From Laburnicola sp. R22_1 (taxonomy: Eukaryota; Ascomycota; Dothideomycetes; Pleosporales; Didymosphaeriaceae): a DNA stretch of 64,000 nt. Below, piece by piece: positions 36,534 through 47,190 of this stretch (positions within the stretch are counted from its first letter, which is position 1; every line of letters begins with the position of its first letter). The notes below the pieces were generated by a model. The model was given only the letters and a program-made list of their open reading frames with translations. It ran no database searches and was not told the DNA's origin. The stretch spans positions 1,116,001 to 1,180,000 of the forward strand of contig JACONQ010000011.1 in assembly GCA_014281115.1 (NCBI GenBank), given 5' to 3'. The position numbers and the translations under genes are program-made.

Positions 36534-38394
36534 CTTTGCACTCGAGTTAGACACTTTATTAAGTCGAACACTTTGCTAAGACTCTACTAAAACGTACTAT
36601 TAGCAATAGTATAACGCGATGCCTTAACTATATAATAAACTACTAGCGTTAAAAGAAACGCGTATATAGCTTACAATCTAGACTATTAAATAAGACGCAA
36701 CACTTTCTTAGCGACGCGCTGTAGCTATTTATAACGTCTCTTAAAGTACACTTAGTAACTAACACGCTAGAAAGACGTTTAGACGCAACTGTGTACCTAA
36801 TAAAATAAGACTTACTATAAGAGAGAAGCAGGCGATTATAAAGTATATACTCGACCTAGACGCGCGAGAATTTTCGCCTCAGCTCGATGCTATAAAAGAT
36901 ATGGCTGATTCTTTACTGGCTGCACGCCACTATAAGCTAGTTGGCTAGAGGTGGCCTTATGACTTTGTTAAGCGCTAGCCAGAGCTTAAAGTTAAGTTTA
37001 ATCGAAAGTACGACTATAAGAAAGCTCTCTAGGAGGATCCTAAGGTAATATAAGACTAGTTCTGGCTTGTGGAGAATATAAAGGCCAAACATAGTATCCT
37101 AAATAAGAATACCTATAATTTTAATAAAGTAGGCTTTATAATAGGCAGAATATTAACTAGAGTAGTAGTTATAGGCTCTAAGTGTTAAGAATAGCTAAAG
37201 TAGGTGCAGTAGGGTAATAGAGAGTAAACAACAGTTATCTAAGGCATTAATACGACAGGGTAGTAGATCCCACCCTTTATTATCTTTAGGGGTAAGCACC
37301 ACCTCTCTACCTAGTATAAGGAGAAGGATCTACCTTATAATTAGGTTATTGCAGTCTCTAAGAATAGCTAGACAATAAATAAGCTTAGTCTATAGTGGCT
37401 AAAGCACTTTAATAAGTATACAAAGAGACGTGTTATTAGTATAATATATTTACTTATTTTTAATAGCTATAAGAGTTATAACTTATTTAAATTCAAACAG
37501 TATTATAAAAAGAGCAATATTATTACTCTCTATATACCCTCGCATTTATCGCACCTCTTGCAGCCACTTAATGTGAACTGTTTCGCGCCTTTAAAAAAGG
37601 CGTATGGGCGCTAAGCTAAGGATTTAATGCGTAACCACATCACGCACATTATTAAAATCAAGTTCCTGCCTTGCTTTATTGCTGCTTTTAAGGCTTCGTT
37701 TACTAAAAGTAATATTAAAGAAGGCTTTTAAGGTGCTGGCCTAGTGCTCCACAATCTAGAAGCTGTAATATTGCAGCTTAATATTTGTCTGCGTACGCCT
37801 CCACTTTGTACTATTCGTAATAGTATATAGGAGTTGCAAACTCCGCGAAATAGTATGGAACTTAGGTCGCAATTAACGCTAGTTAAGTAGAGGATTTAAA
37901 GGCATATAGATAGTTTCCTAACTTATATAGTTAAGGCGATAGAAAAGCTTGTTAAAGGCGCTAAGATAATAGGGCATTCTTTAGTATTAATAACCAAACA
38001 TAACGCCGAACTTTAAGCTGCTAATAAGGCCGCCACACAATATAAATTATATAAAAGAAAGCGATTGCAGCAAGAAGAAGTCCTTATAATTAAAGAGGGC
38101 CAGCAACTAGCTACTCTAAAGGACTTTAGAGTGCGTAGTGATGGCAAGAAGGCAAAGAAGAGGGTGCGCACTAATAGATGCGAATCCGCTTAATGGCGCT
38201 GTGGATGCTGCGACAAGTCTAGGCACAATAAAAAAATCTATAGATAGCTTATAAAAGTAGATTCTAAATAGTTTAGCCTATTTAGACTATTAAAAATAGT
38301 TTATATTAACTCTATACTATTGTAAATAGTATAGAACTTAGTAGGGTCTTAGCAAAGTGTCTAACTTAATAGAGTGTCCGACTCGAGTGTAAAG
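36534..38394 (+). mobile_element. Pg3: pogo-type DNA transposon (1861 bp)
   Basis: TA on both sides (36532-36533, 38395-38396). TIRs start CTTTRCACTC, then two 17-bp units (3' end read inward: GAGTCGGACACTCTATT and AAGTTAGACACTTTGCT), then AAGAC. Units within and between the ends differ only by transitions. The element lies 20 bp from Pg4. Confidence 0.93.
36619..38271 (+). pseudogene. Pg3 pogo transposase, frame intact but with RIP stops
   Basis: One frame runs from the ATG at 36619 without an indel. Blocks: YILDLDARE near 36845 and AAIKDMADSLLAARHY-like near 36890 (CENP-B-type DNA-binding region), WPYDFVKR, TYNFNKVGF near 37110, FNSYKSYNLFKF near 37460-37490, LSHLLQPLNVNCFAPLKKAY near 37550-37610. 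All three catalytic Asp positions read Asn. The C-terminus is rich in Lys/Arg (KKAKKRVRT) and ends in a cysteine cluster CESA-WRCGCCDKSRHNKKIY, a decayed knuckle. The stop is taken at 38269; an earlier in-frame TAG at 38245 is an alternative. Confidence 0.87.
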
Positions 38395-38414
38395 TACGTT
38401 AATAGTAATAGTTA

Positions 38415-40277
38415 ACGTGTTTATAAGCGAGCTGCGAATATAAGCGAGCTGCGAACCCTACTAACTTTCTACAACGCGTTACCTATTAACTATAATGGCT
38501 TAACTAACACTTATTTAATTGCTCTATAATAAAGCAGATATCTCCCTAGCTATCTTAGCTATTAATCAGAATTAGATCCAGAGCGTTAATCGCGCTGCAG
38601 CGACGTTTAACATTCCTAAAAGCACGCTTTGCAGCTAACGCGCTAGAACTACTACGCAACGCAATTGTGAGCCTAAATTAAAGAAGCTTACTAAGCTAGA
38701 AGAGGAGGTTATTATTAAGCATATACTTAACCTAGATTCGCGAGGCTTTGCGCCTACTCTAGGTGCTGTACGAGATATAGCGAATAAGCTGCTCGCTAAG
38801 CGTAGCGCAGGCCATATTAGCTAGTAGTGGCCTAGAAACCTTGTTAAGCGAATAGACAGCCTCACAACGCAATTTAATCGAGCCTACAATTAATAGCAAG
38901 CTCTCTACGAGGACCTAATAGCTATATAGGCCTGGTTTAAGCTAGTAGTATATATAAAGACTACCTACAGTATCTGTAATAAGGACACCTTTAACTTCGA
39001 CAAGACTGGCTTTCTAATAGGCAAGATATCCTCCTAGCTAGTTATTATAGGCTTAGAGAGACGTGGTTGGCTAAAAGCAATCTAGCTAGGCAATTGTAAG
39101 TAGGTGACGACAATCTATAGAATTAACGCTGCTAGGTAGGCAATCCCGCTCTTCGTTATTTTCGCTAGCAAGTACTACCTCTTAGCCTAATACAAGGGCG
39201 ATAATATACTAGGTAACTAGACTATTAGTCTTAGCAACAATGGGTAGACTATAAATAAGCTTAGTGTTGCCTAGTTATAGCACTTTATTAAGTATATAGT
39301 AGAGCGTAGAGTAGGCGCGCGTTAGCTCCTAATACTTAACAGCTATAAGAGCCACAACTCACTCGAATTCTAGGAGATTTGTAGAAAGAATAAGATCTAT
39401 ATCCTATATATGCCACTATATTTATTACACCTTCTACAGCCACTTAATGTGGGCTGCTTCTCGTCGTTAAAGCGGGCGTATGGGCGCTAGGTTAAGGGCC
39501 TAATACGTAACTATATTAACTATATTACTAAGCTTAAGTTTCTACTAGCCTTTCGCGCCGCCTATAACTAGTTAATTATAAAGGAGAATATCTGCGCAAG
39601 CTTTTAAGGCTCTGGGCTAGTCCCACACAATCTAGAGGTAGTGCTCTTAAAGCTTAATATTAAGCTTCGTACACCATTGCCAGCGCTAGCACTAGTAGCC
39701 CTACCAGAGGCCCTATAGGAGTCTGCAACACTAAGCAACGCACGCGAGCTAGGCGCTTAGTCAACTCTAGTTTGTGAGCGGATTTAAAGGCATTAGGAAT
39801 CTTCTCCTACCTTAGTTATCCAGTCGCTTAATTGGCTTATAAGAGGCACTAAAAGAATAGCGTATTTAATAGTGCTTATATACAAGGAAATAGCTACTCT
39901 ATAAAGGGCAAATAAGGCAGCTATAACGCGTAAATAGCGCAAAAAGAAGCGGATCTAAAAGCGAGGCACTCTATTAAAGGCAGAGGGAGAGGATATTATT
40001 GCTTAAAAGGCTGTTGAGCAGCAACTAGAGGGAGAAATATAGCAAGGCAAGGCGCAGCTAGGTGCGAGCTGGCAGGCTTCTGCGCGCTGCAGGCGCTGTA
40101 GGGAGCCTGGACACAACTTACGCACGTGTAAGAAGGCTTCTATAGATACTACTTAATTTAGAATAGCTATTATATTAATAGAATATTAATGCGTTGTGAA
40201 TTTATATGCTGCGAAAGGCTTAGAGACTTAGTAGGATTCGTAGCTCGCTTGTATTCACAGCTCGCTTGTAAACACAT
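38415..40277 (+). mobile_element. Pg4: pogo-type DNA transposon (1863 bp)
   Basis: TA on both sides (38413-38414, 40278-40279). The 5' TIR contains two perfect copies of TATAAGCGAGCTGCGAA. The 3' TIR read inward has TACAAGCGAGCTGTGAA and TACAAGCGAGCTACGAA. These are followed by CCTACTAA, also seen after the units in Pg3. Mutation load is moderate. Confidence 0.94.
38495..40156 (+). pseudogene. Pg4 pogo transposase, 553 codons in one frame, CCHC knuckle at C-terminus
   Basis: ATG at 38495 and TAA at 40154 lie in one uninterrupted frame, broken only by RIP-type stops. Order: Psq-like HTH (residues about 20-55, AATFNIPKSTLCS), CENP-B-type HTH (about 70-130, LNLDSRGFAPTLGAVRDIANKL), then the DDE domain: FNFDKTGF (first Asp kept), LLILNSYKSHNS (second, D to N), HLLQPLNVGCFSSLKRAYG (third, D to N). 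The end has a full C-x2-C-x4-H-x4-C knuckle, CRRCREPGHNLRTC (residues 532-545), 8 residues before the stop. Length fits Fot/pogo transposases. It would act in the nucleus on its own TIRs. Confidence 0.9.
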
Positions 40278-40279
40278 TA

Positions 40280-41796
40280 GTTAAATAGGCAACCTATATA
40301 ATTCTACTAGAATATAGGATTCTTTTTTATTATATTATATAATTCTTAGGCGTTATAAAGTATATAATATTATATCCTCTTTCTATTAGAGCCTATAGTA
40401 CTAATCTTTATAGTAATATTCTTAGCTTCTTTTTTAAAGTAACCCTAGAGTAGATTATTCTTAGGGAGTAGGCTATAGCGGGATTTGCAATAGTTAGGAT
40501 AGTTGCTTAAGGTAATTAGAACAAAGAGTATAGTATGCTTATCTTTAAAAATAGGCAGCGCAATTGCTTAGAAATTATTAAGATCTAGTATATTGCTAGG
40601 ATAAATAAGTAATAGTTATTTAGCTTAGCATTTTTATTATTTTGCTAATTCTTATTTAAAGGTGTTACTATTATTATAGACTATAACAATAGTAGTAGTA
40701 CTACCCTAGATTATTATTTAAGATATATTCTAGATATTAAACTAAAAGCTAGACTTGGGATTGTATTAAGAGCGTAGTAGCTAGTTAAGCTTATTATTAT
40801 TTACCTTACTTATTTAAGTAGTATCCTTAGTAGAAGCTATGTAGCAAAAACTACTATAGTTATTAGAAGATAGGAATTAATTAAATATAGTAATAGCTAA
40901 CTTTTTTATTACTCTTTTTAGCTATAGGTTAAAGAATATTAGGATTAAGTAGTGTATAGAAGTTATAGGCTATAGTAAACCTTTATAAGTAGTAAGTTAT
41001 AGCGTAAAGTGTAAAGTTTACTCCTATAGCTATTTAACTTTTATACTTATTATATAATAATATATAAGATAATCTTATTAGCTATACTACTATGTTATTA
41101 AGTTCTTAATAGTATAGTTTTACTATAAGAACTAGAGTTTTAACTACGCAAAATAACGTAGAGTCTTACCATTATTATTATACTATACTAGAACTATTTA
41201 CTAGGGGTATAGATCTTTCTAACTTAATTTACTACTACGCTAATAGCTTAGTAGTAGGTAATAGTTATATCTATAGTTGTTATTTATTATAAGACTAGTA
41301 GGGTAGAAAGAGAGAGAGTTAGTGTTATAGTAGATAAAGTTCTCTTAGACTCCTACAATATTATTATATATTAGAGAAGATAAGCGGCAGTCTCTGTTCT
41401 AGACTTATTAGATAAGCTATCCTAGACTAAGCGTAGTTAACTATTTGCCGCTAGTTAGGTAGACTAGTCCTCCTTACTATTTAGTTATATAATAGTAGTG
41501 TTACTATTATTAGACAAGATAGCTTACGTAGTTTACCTATTTGCTTTATTCTAAAAGATAGCTACTCTCTTATTAGAATAGCTATATCTATTATAATAAA
41601 TAGCCTTAATAACCTTTGTTATCTCTAGTAAGTATATAACTCTATTTATTTTAATATTTATATTAGCAATATATAACTGTTAAAATTTTTATATATAAAG
41701 ACCTATAGCCTTAAGATCTTAATACTCCTAGGCGGGTAACTATTACCCTACTACTAACTAGGTAATAACCTAAGCGTAGTTAGAGATTATAAGTAT
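40280..41796. other. Degenerate segment, unassigned
   Basis: AT-rich with many TAG/TAA. The plus strand from about 40680 to 41700 reads as a long frame once RIP stops are ignored (for example RGIDLSNLIYYYANSLVVG near 41210), but I recognise no domain, and such a reading is not evidence by itself in RIP sequence. Confidence 0.3.
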
Positions 41797-41962
41797 AGTA
41801 TAAGAGTCTAATTACCTATTATGCATTTAGTTATAAATAAGATAAAAGTAGTTAAATTTAAATATAAGATACTTATAATAGTGTATAATTACGTATTGCG
41901 CACTAACTATATACTACTACTAAGGCGCTAGTGCCTACCTATAGCTCGCTTAGTAATACTTA
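41797..41962 (+). repeat. Dispersed repeat R1, copy 2
   Basis: Direct copy of 22772-22935, slightly less mutated (keeps GCGCACTAAC, GTGCCTACC). Confidence 0.7.
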
Positions 41963-42159
41963 TAATACTACTTTTTTAAATATATTTATATATAAAATTA
42001 TATAAGAATATATACCTATATTATTAGCATATATAAGACGCCTAAAGTACTTAAAATACCTATACTACTTATATGGTTTTTATAACTAAGGGGTTTCTAA
42101 TAAAAATATTATAATAATAGTAGTTATCTCTCTATACTACTTATACAATACTAATTAGT
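41963..42159. other. AT-rich spacer, no gene seen
   Basis: Joins the R1 and R3 copies. In the left half of the window R1 and R3 also lie within about 1 kb of each other, but in different relative orientation. Confidence 0.35.
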
Positions 42160-42345
42160 TAGCAAATAAAAGCTTTGTAGGCTACTTAATAAGCTACTTA
42201 GTAAGCCTTTTTTTAAAAAAATTTAAAGTATAAAGTTAAGACTTAGTTAGAGTCTCTTACTATATAGTAATTACTTTTTAATATAATAGTATTAGTTACT
42301 AGTATATTATATAGAAATTCTATCTAATTTAATATTCTAAGTTTT
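42160..42345 (+). repeat. Dispersed repeat R3, copy 2
   Basis: Inverted relative to 21690-21880. Contains the doubled CTACTTAGTAAG motif followed by a T/A run and AGTCTCTTACTA. Confidence 0.65.
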
Positions 42346-42374
42346 ATAAGTTTAAAATTAAATATATATATATG

Positions 42375-42500
42375 TGTGTATATTATTAAGTAACTACCTA
42401 GGGGTAGAATAACAAAGGCTTTTATCTTAAATAATATAATAACAAAAGTAGAGTCCTTTACTTAGTAAATAAAAAGAGTGTAAAAAGGTAAATTATAAGA
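42375..42500 (+). repeat. sTE1-c
   Basis: Matches the family from AGTAACTACCTAGGGGTAGAA through AGAGTGTAAAAAGGTAAATTATA. The left end is embedded in an AT/GT run and no target duplication can be fixed. Confidence 0.75.
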
Positions 42501-43552
42501 TCTTTTATATAATTAAGTAGATAAGTACTACTATTTTTATAGTTTTTTTTATATACTCTTATTTATTAAACACTTCTAGCTATTAGAGATAGTAATTTAG
42601 CTAATAGTTTTTATTAAAGGAGAGCTATGCTTTATTTACCTCTTCTGGGCAAGAGTATAAACTGCCTCCACTTATTTAGTTTTTAAGTAGCCCTACTACG
42701 TTTAATTACTACTTTTTTATTATATTATAGCGCCTATATAATATTATGTAATATTATATAATATTATATTATGTGCGCGCTAAGCCCTAGGACCTAGAGC
42801 GCGTTAAAGTTTTACTAATATTTCTTCTCCTAGCTTTTAAGATAATAAATTTATAATAATAACACCCTAACTTACTTATCTACCTACCGCCTTACTAGAT
42901 AATTAACTTCTACTTCTTATTTTTTACTATCGCCTTACTAGATAATTAATAACTTAGACCCTTACTCTACTACTATAATATATAATAAATATTGCGCGTG
43001 CACTCTCTACTCCTAATATTAAATAATATTCTACTATTCTTTGCTAAAAATCTATTAACCTATTAACCTATTAACCTATTAACCTCTAGTATACTTTCCT
43101 AGTATTAGCCTTACTCTACCTATTTTCTATAAAAATTCTATAGTATAAGCGTATACTTATATATACCCTATATATCTAGTAACTATTTATTATATATTTC
43201 TTTATATTAGTAAAACTATAAGTAGTTTAGAATATGCCTAACCTTTTACTTTTAAATCTAATTAATCTTGCCTTTTACTTTCTAAAAGCGCTCTAGTAAT
43301 GTCTATTACTAATATAGCTAAGCACTAGGTAGCTAAACTAGTAGAGAGAGAGCTATAAGTTAAAATTTATAGTCCTTAAAGTACCTAGGTATTGTATATA
43401 ATAAGATAAACTAGCTATAGTAATCTATTTACTATATAGCTTATACTATACTACTATATATTCTATAAGAACTATAGGCGTTTAACCTTTATAATATCTA
43501 TTCTATATATATTTATTATTAGCGTCTAGATTATACTCTATATTATTATATA

Positions 43553-43738
<186 letters not shown>

Positions 43739-43868
43739 CTTACTTGTTATATATATATAGGCGCGTACCCGCCTACTCTATAGAAAGTATATTATTAGGT
43801 TAAGGGATAGCTATATATATATTAGATTATAACCTTAAGGTCTTACGTAATAATTAGTTATATTATAT

Positions 43869-44550
43869 ATATAAGAATAGATATTAATTTAGTTCTCTAG
43901 CAGCCCTGCCTCTCAAATCTTATCTTGTAGCAGATAGGCTAGATGGCTAATATTACCTAGCTAGTCGTCTATACTAGTTTTAAATTCTCTAGCAGCCGTC
44001 TAACCGCGGGTATTAGACAACGCAATCTTAGAACGTTACAAAGGTGTCGCATTGCCACATATAATAAAGAGGTATTTAGATTTAAAAGACTTAGTGTTAT
44101 ATAAGTTAAAGGTAAAGATTTAGTGTACTAGGCATTACTAATATTATAAGAGGTAGACTTTATATACTATGCGTATAGCAAACTATAGTTACGCTACTAC
44201 TAGGTTATAAGCATAATAACTAAACTATAGTTAAGCGTTTTATTACCTATGCTACTCTCGCGGTTATAACTCTATAGTCTACTATAATTCTCTAATAGTC
44301 TACTAGTTAAGAGATAATATATAACTTAGTTATACTAAATAGTAGACTATTTATTAACTACTATTAATATTACCGCTATATAAAACGTTAATAATAGAAT
44401 TATTATTATTTTATATATATTTTATTACTACCACTATATACTAGATGCTAGATTTTAGTGCCTTTTATTTTACTCCTCTCTGTATATAGTGCGAATTCGA
44501 TCTTAGTTAGAATCTTAACACAACAAAAATCTTTAATATAAGAATAGATA
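43869..44550 (-). mobile_element. sTE2: 652-bp insertion with 15-bp target duplication
   Basis: Element 43884-44535 is flanked by the perfect 15-bp repeat ATATAAGAATAGATA (43869-43883, 44536-44550). R2 copies 1 and 3 have the uninterrupted site with no insertion. No ORF is visible. The minus-strand start (AAAGATTTTTGTTGTG..., then GATCGAATTCGCAC) recurs at 62480-62601. TTCTCTAGCAGCC occurs twice near the other end. The long, non-fixed duplication size fits target-primed reverse transcription (SINE or short LINE copy). A Pol III promoter was not established. Confidence 0.75.
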
Positions 44551-44834
44551 GATAAAGATAAACTATATCTAATTATAGATTTTTATAAGGTACTACGTAG
44601 GCAACTACGTATTATATTATTATTATTAACTTTAGTACTATAGTATAGCTTATAATTAACTTTATAAAGGGCTAATTTATATATACTTTTTCTAAATAGC
44701 TACTAAACTAGTCTTATTACTTTACTTAATTTACTATGTTCTTTAGCACACCTACTACTTTTTCTTATAGTATTATACTATATACTAAGAGTACGTAAAG
44801 TCTTCTTAATTATAGCTATGCTTTATACTTTATA

Positions 44835-44979
44835 TCTTTATATATTATTAAATTATCTACCTAGGGGTAAAATAACAAAGGCTTTTATCTTAAATAGCAT
44901 AATAAAAAAAGCAGAGCCCCCTACTTAGTAATTAAAAAGAGCGTAAAAACGGTAATTATAAAAAAAGGTGTCTTTATAT
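44835..44979 (+). repeat. sTE1-d with 9-bp target duplication
   Basis: Element 44844-44970 (127 bp) between TCTTTATAT copies (44835-44843, 44971-44979). It has the full family sequence including the A-rich end AATTATAAAAAAAGGTG. Confidence 0.82.
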
Positions 44980-45395
44980 TGCTTATAATCCTTACTATTC
45001 TTATTAGAATATATATTAATATCTGTTACTAGTAGATCTGTATCTAAATCCACACCACCGTCTATATTAGACCCAGGATACTCGCTCTTATTGGAGGAGC
45101 TATTGACTAGGGAACGTCGTCGCATGTTGCGTTAGTGCTAACAGAGGTCGACGAAATAGGGGAGGGGTCACTAGAGACTTCTAGCTGGAACAAGGAGGCA
45201 GACAATAAGAAGGCGGCTAGTTAAGCGGAAGAGTAGAAAAGAGGAGGCGGTCGTTAATAGTGGGTCTGTGGAGGACGAGGGAAGAGCTTTAAGTACGCCG
45301 CTGGCAGGGCGGCCTCAGTTTGGGTCGACATGATGCTGGAGTTAAGAATACCAAGTTCCAGGACAGAACAGCCTCCAAGGTGACTTACTCAAGCG
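44980..45395 (-). other. GC-richer segment, possible N-terminal gene fragment
   Basis: Base composition rises sharply from about 45030. The minus strand has an ATG at 45125 with 66 open codons (MRRRSLVNSSSNKSEYPGSN..., then GGVDLDTDLLVTD), Ser- and Asp-rich. The reading soon runs into AT-rich DNA and the right end of sTE1-d. It could be the start of a transposon or host gene cut by insertion. 45126-45395 has no clear frame; a short plus-strand ORF starting at 45320 is not convincing. Confidence 0.35.
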
Positions 45396-45401
45396 CCCGG
45401 G

Positions 45402-47043
45402 TAGTCCAGGAGTCACGTTTTTCGCCACCTTCGGAGACTTTCTCGGAGGTGGCGACTGCGCAACACCAGGGGCAGTATCGTCAGCTCTTGATGGCGGAGA
45501 GGTTTATTTTGTGCGTAGATACTTGATACATGAACCTTCTAGCCATAGAAACTGTTACCGCCGCCATCAATCTGGCATTCGGCGCAATTTTTATGAAATC
45601 TTCGGCATTCTTCGTCGACTTTTGACTGAGGTAGAGCTTGCCAGCTCTCTATAAGTCGCTCCTTGATTTCTGTACGGGATAACAAATTCGCTCGTAGCTT
45701 TTCAAAGGCGTCCTTTAAGGCGTCCCATATACGCTCGATTCTGTTTAAATCTGGGGAGAGCGCTGGCCAGTCCACACACTTAACCCAGCCGTTGAAGTGT
45801 GAGCGTAAATCTCCACTCCATTTCCTGCCTTTGACATGAGGAGAAGCGTTGTCCTCAACTATATAAACTTGACGCCGCGTCGCCTGCGAGATCTGCCATG
45901 CCCACGGGTATAGCTTTGGCCGCAGGACGTTCTCGCGATAGCGCAGCCAGTCAATGCCACCCTTTGACTTTTTGTCGCGTGTTGCCTTCTCACGTTTGAA
46001 GTGCCACTCAGGAATCCTCTGCCGTCGCCGACGACCTGATGGCAGTGGATCAACGTTATCCCGGTGGCTGACCTCGTTGTTGAGTTCTCTGAGAGCTCTG
46101 TATTGACGTGTGTCGGGCACTCTAGCCATCGCGCGGTCGTGATTCTCGGCGGCAACTGCAGGCGCATTGATATTATACAGAACGAGCTCATTGCGTAGAG
46201 CTTCGCCCGGCATCTCCTTCTCCAATATATAGAACGGTCCAGGGCGGAAACCTCTACAGATTGCGCCACAGAACATGACGCTCTTGAACTCCGTCGGTGG
46301 CGGACGAGTGTGGGCGAACGCAGAGTCGCCTTTGTGCATAGAGACCTTCTGATTCTTCCTGTGCTGGGTCGTCTCCACGCTTGTTTCGTCGGTAAATATA
46401 AAGATCACGTCGAACTGGAGCTCCGCGAGTGCCCATTCGACAACCAGAAGTCGCGACGTTCGGTGCTCTTGACTGAGGCGAATTTTGCGAGGTGGCGCGC
46501 GTTTCACGACCTCGCGCGCCTTTAAGACTTTGAAGCCTGTCGTATACGGTATCCGCTCGTCGAGTTCATCCTCGGCTATTCGTATAATCGCTCTACGTGA
46601 GAGCTCCTCGCCCTCTTCGTCCTACGTCGCCTTGTTAACGAGAAAGTTCGCCACATCAGAGTGCTCCCCGAAACGCTCCACACGGCCGCACTCACCCTCA
46701 TCTTCGAGGTGTTTCAACAAGTCTGCGAGTATATACGTTGTTGGCTGCGTGGGAGAGACGTCGGCGCGCTCAAGTAGGCGCTGGAAGAATTGCTGTGCAC
46801 CGTTTGGGGACACTGTGGCGACTTTGCTCGATATGTACGTCCATCCGCGACCCTCACAAACCAAAGTCACGATAGCTGCGCGCGTCGGCAGGTCGTACTG
46901 GCCACTGTGAGGCATCGTCGGGCGCGAAAAAGCTCGAAAAACAGTGTAGAATTGGCTAAATTCGGCTTCGTTGGGTGGTGTTTGGTGCAAGTCGCCACCG
47001 AGGGCAGCCATACACGTGACTCCTGGACTAGGGGACCCCACTG
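45402..47043 (-). mobile_element. Tc1/mariner element B, GC-rich and nearly intact
   Basis: Identical 17-bp inverted segments TAGTCCAGGAGTCACGT lie at 45402-45418 and, as complement, at 47014-47030. Outside the right copy the end reads CCCCTAG...CAGTGGGGTCCCC-type (47030-47043, complement), typical of Tc1 ends. The left outer end is altered or shortened (GCGCCCGGG). A TA duplication could not be confirmed. Almost no RIP signature, in contrast to all neighbours. Confidence 0.78.
45539..47011 (-). pseudogene. Tc1/mariner DDE transposase, single in-frame stop
   Basis: Starting at ATG 47009-47011 the frame runs to the stop at 45539, about 490 codons, with one internal TAG at 46622-46624. The two halves are in the same frame and continuous in sense. 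The N-terminus (about residues 30-110) holds HTH-like DNA-binding segments (TRAAIVTLVCEGRGWTYIS). Catalytic blocks: FIFTDETSVETTQHR (first Asp), VEDNASPHVKG (second Asp), WPALSPDLNRIERIWDALKD (third, Glu). A 100-residue insert between first and second Asp (RELNNEVSH..., then Arg-rich) makes it longer than Tc1 (about 340 aa). A CAG-to-TAG change would explain the stop. GTG at 47039 lies upstream in frame but inside the TIR. Confidence 0.88.
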
Positions 47044-47190
47044 CGCTACGCGAGTAATACGGCCCTTCAACTGTAAGCGCCTACGCTAGCTAAGGTAGGA
47101 AATCCCGAAAGGCACGTGCGCTCAAGCCAATGCCCGCGCCTTTAGGGAGGTTTTGCGGCAAGTCAGCCTCAGAAAACGCGGTCGGATTAT
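47044..47190. other. GC-rich flank right of mariner B
   Basis: About 145 bp of unmutated, GC-rich DNA up to an abrupt AT-rich border near 47190. Together with 45030-45395 it may be the original target of mariner B. No coding frame recognised. Confidence 0.35.

Noticed and set aside
40680..42370. A 1.7-kb continuous reading frame if TAG/TAA are read as Gln
   Set aside because: In CpA-RIPped DNA most frames open up when these stops are ignored; no recognisable domain supports it.
44515..44545. Pol III B box (GATCGAATTC-type) in sTE2
   Set aside because: Only a partial match to the consensus and shifted in the second copy; not enough to claim a promoter.
45320..45526. 68-codon plus-strand ORF at the left mariner end
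   Set aside because: Crosses the inverted 17-mer and enters the transposase stop region; no domain.
46254..47089. Several 60-140-codon ORFs on both strands at the mariner
   Set aside because: Other-frame shadows of the GC-rich transposase; only the 45539-47011 minus frame carries catalytic motifs.
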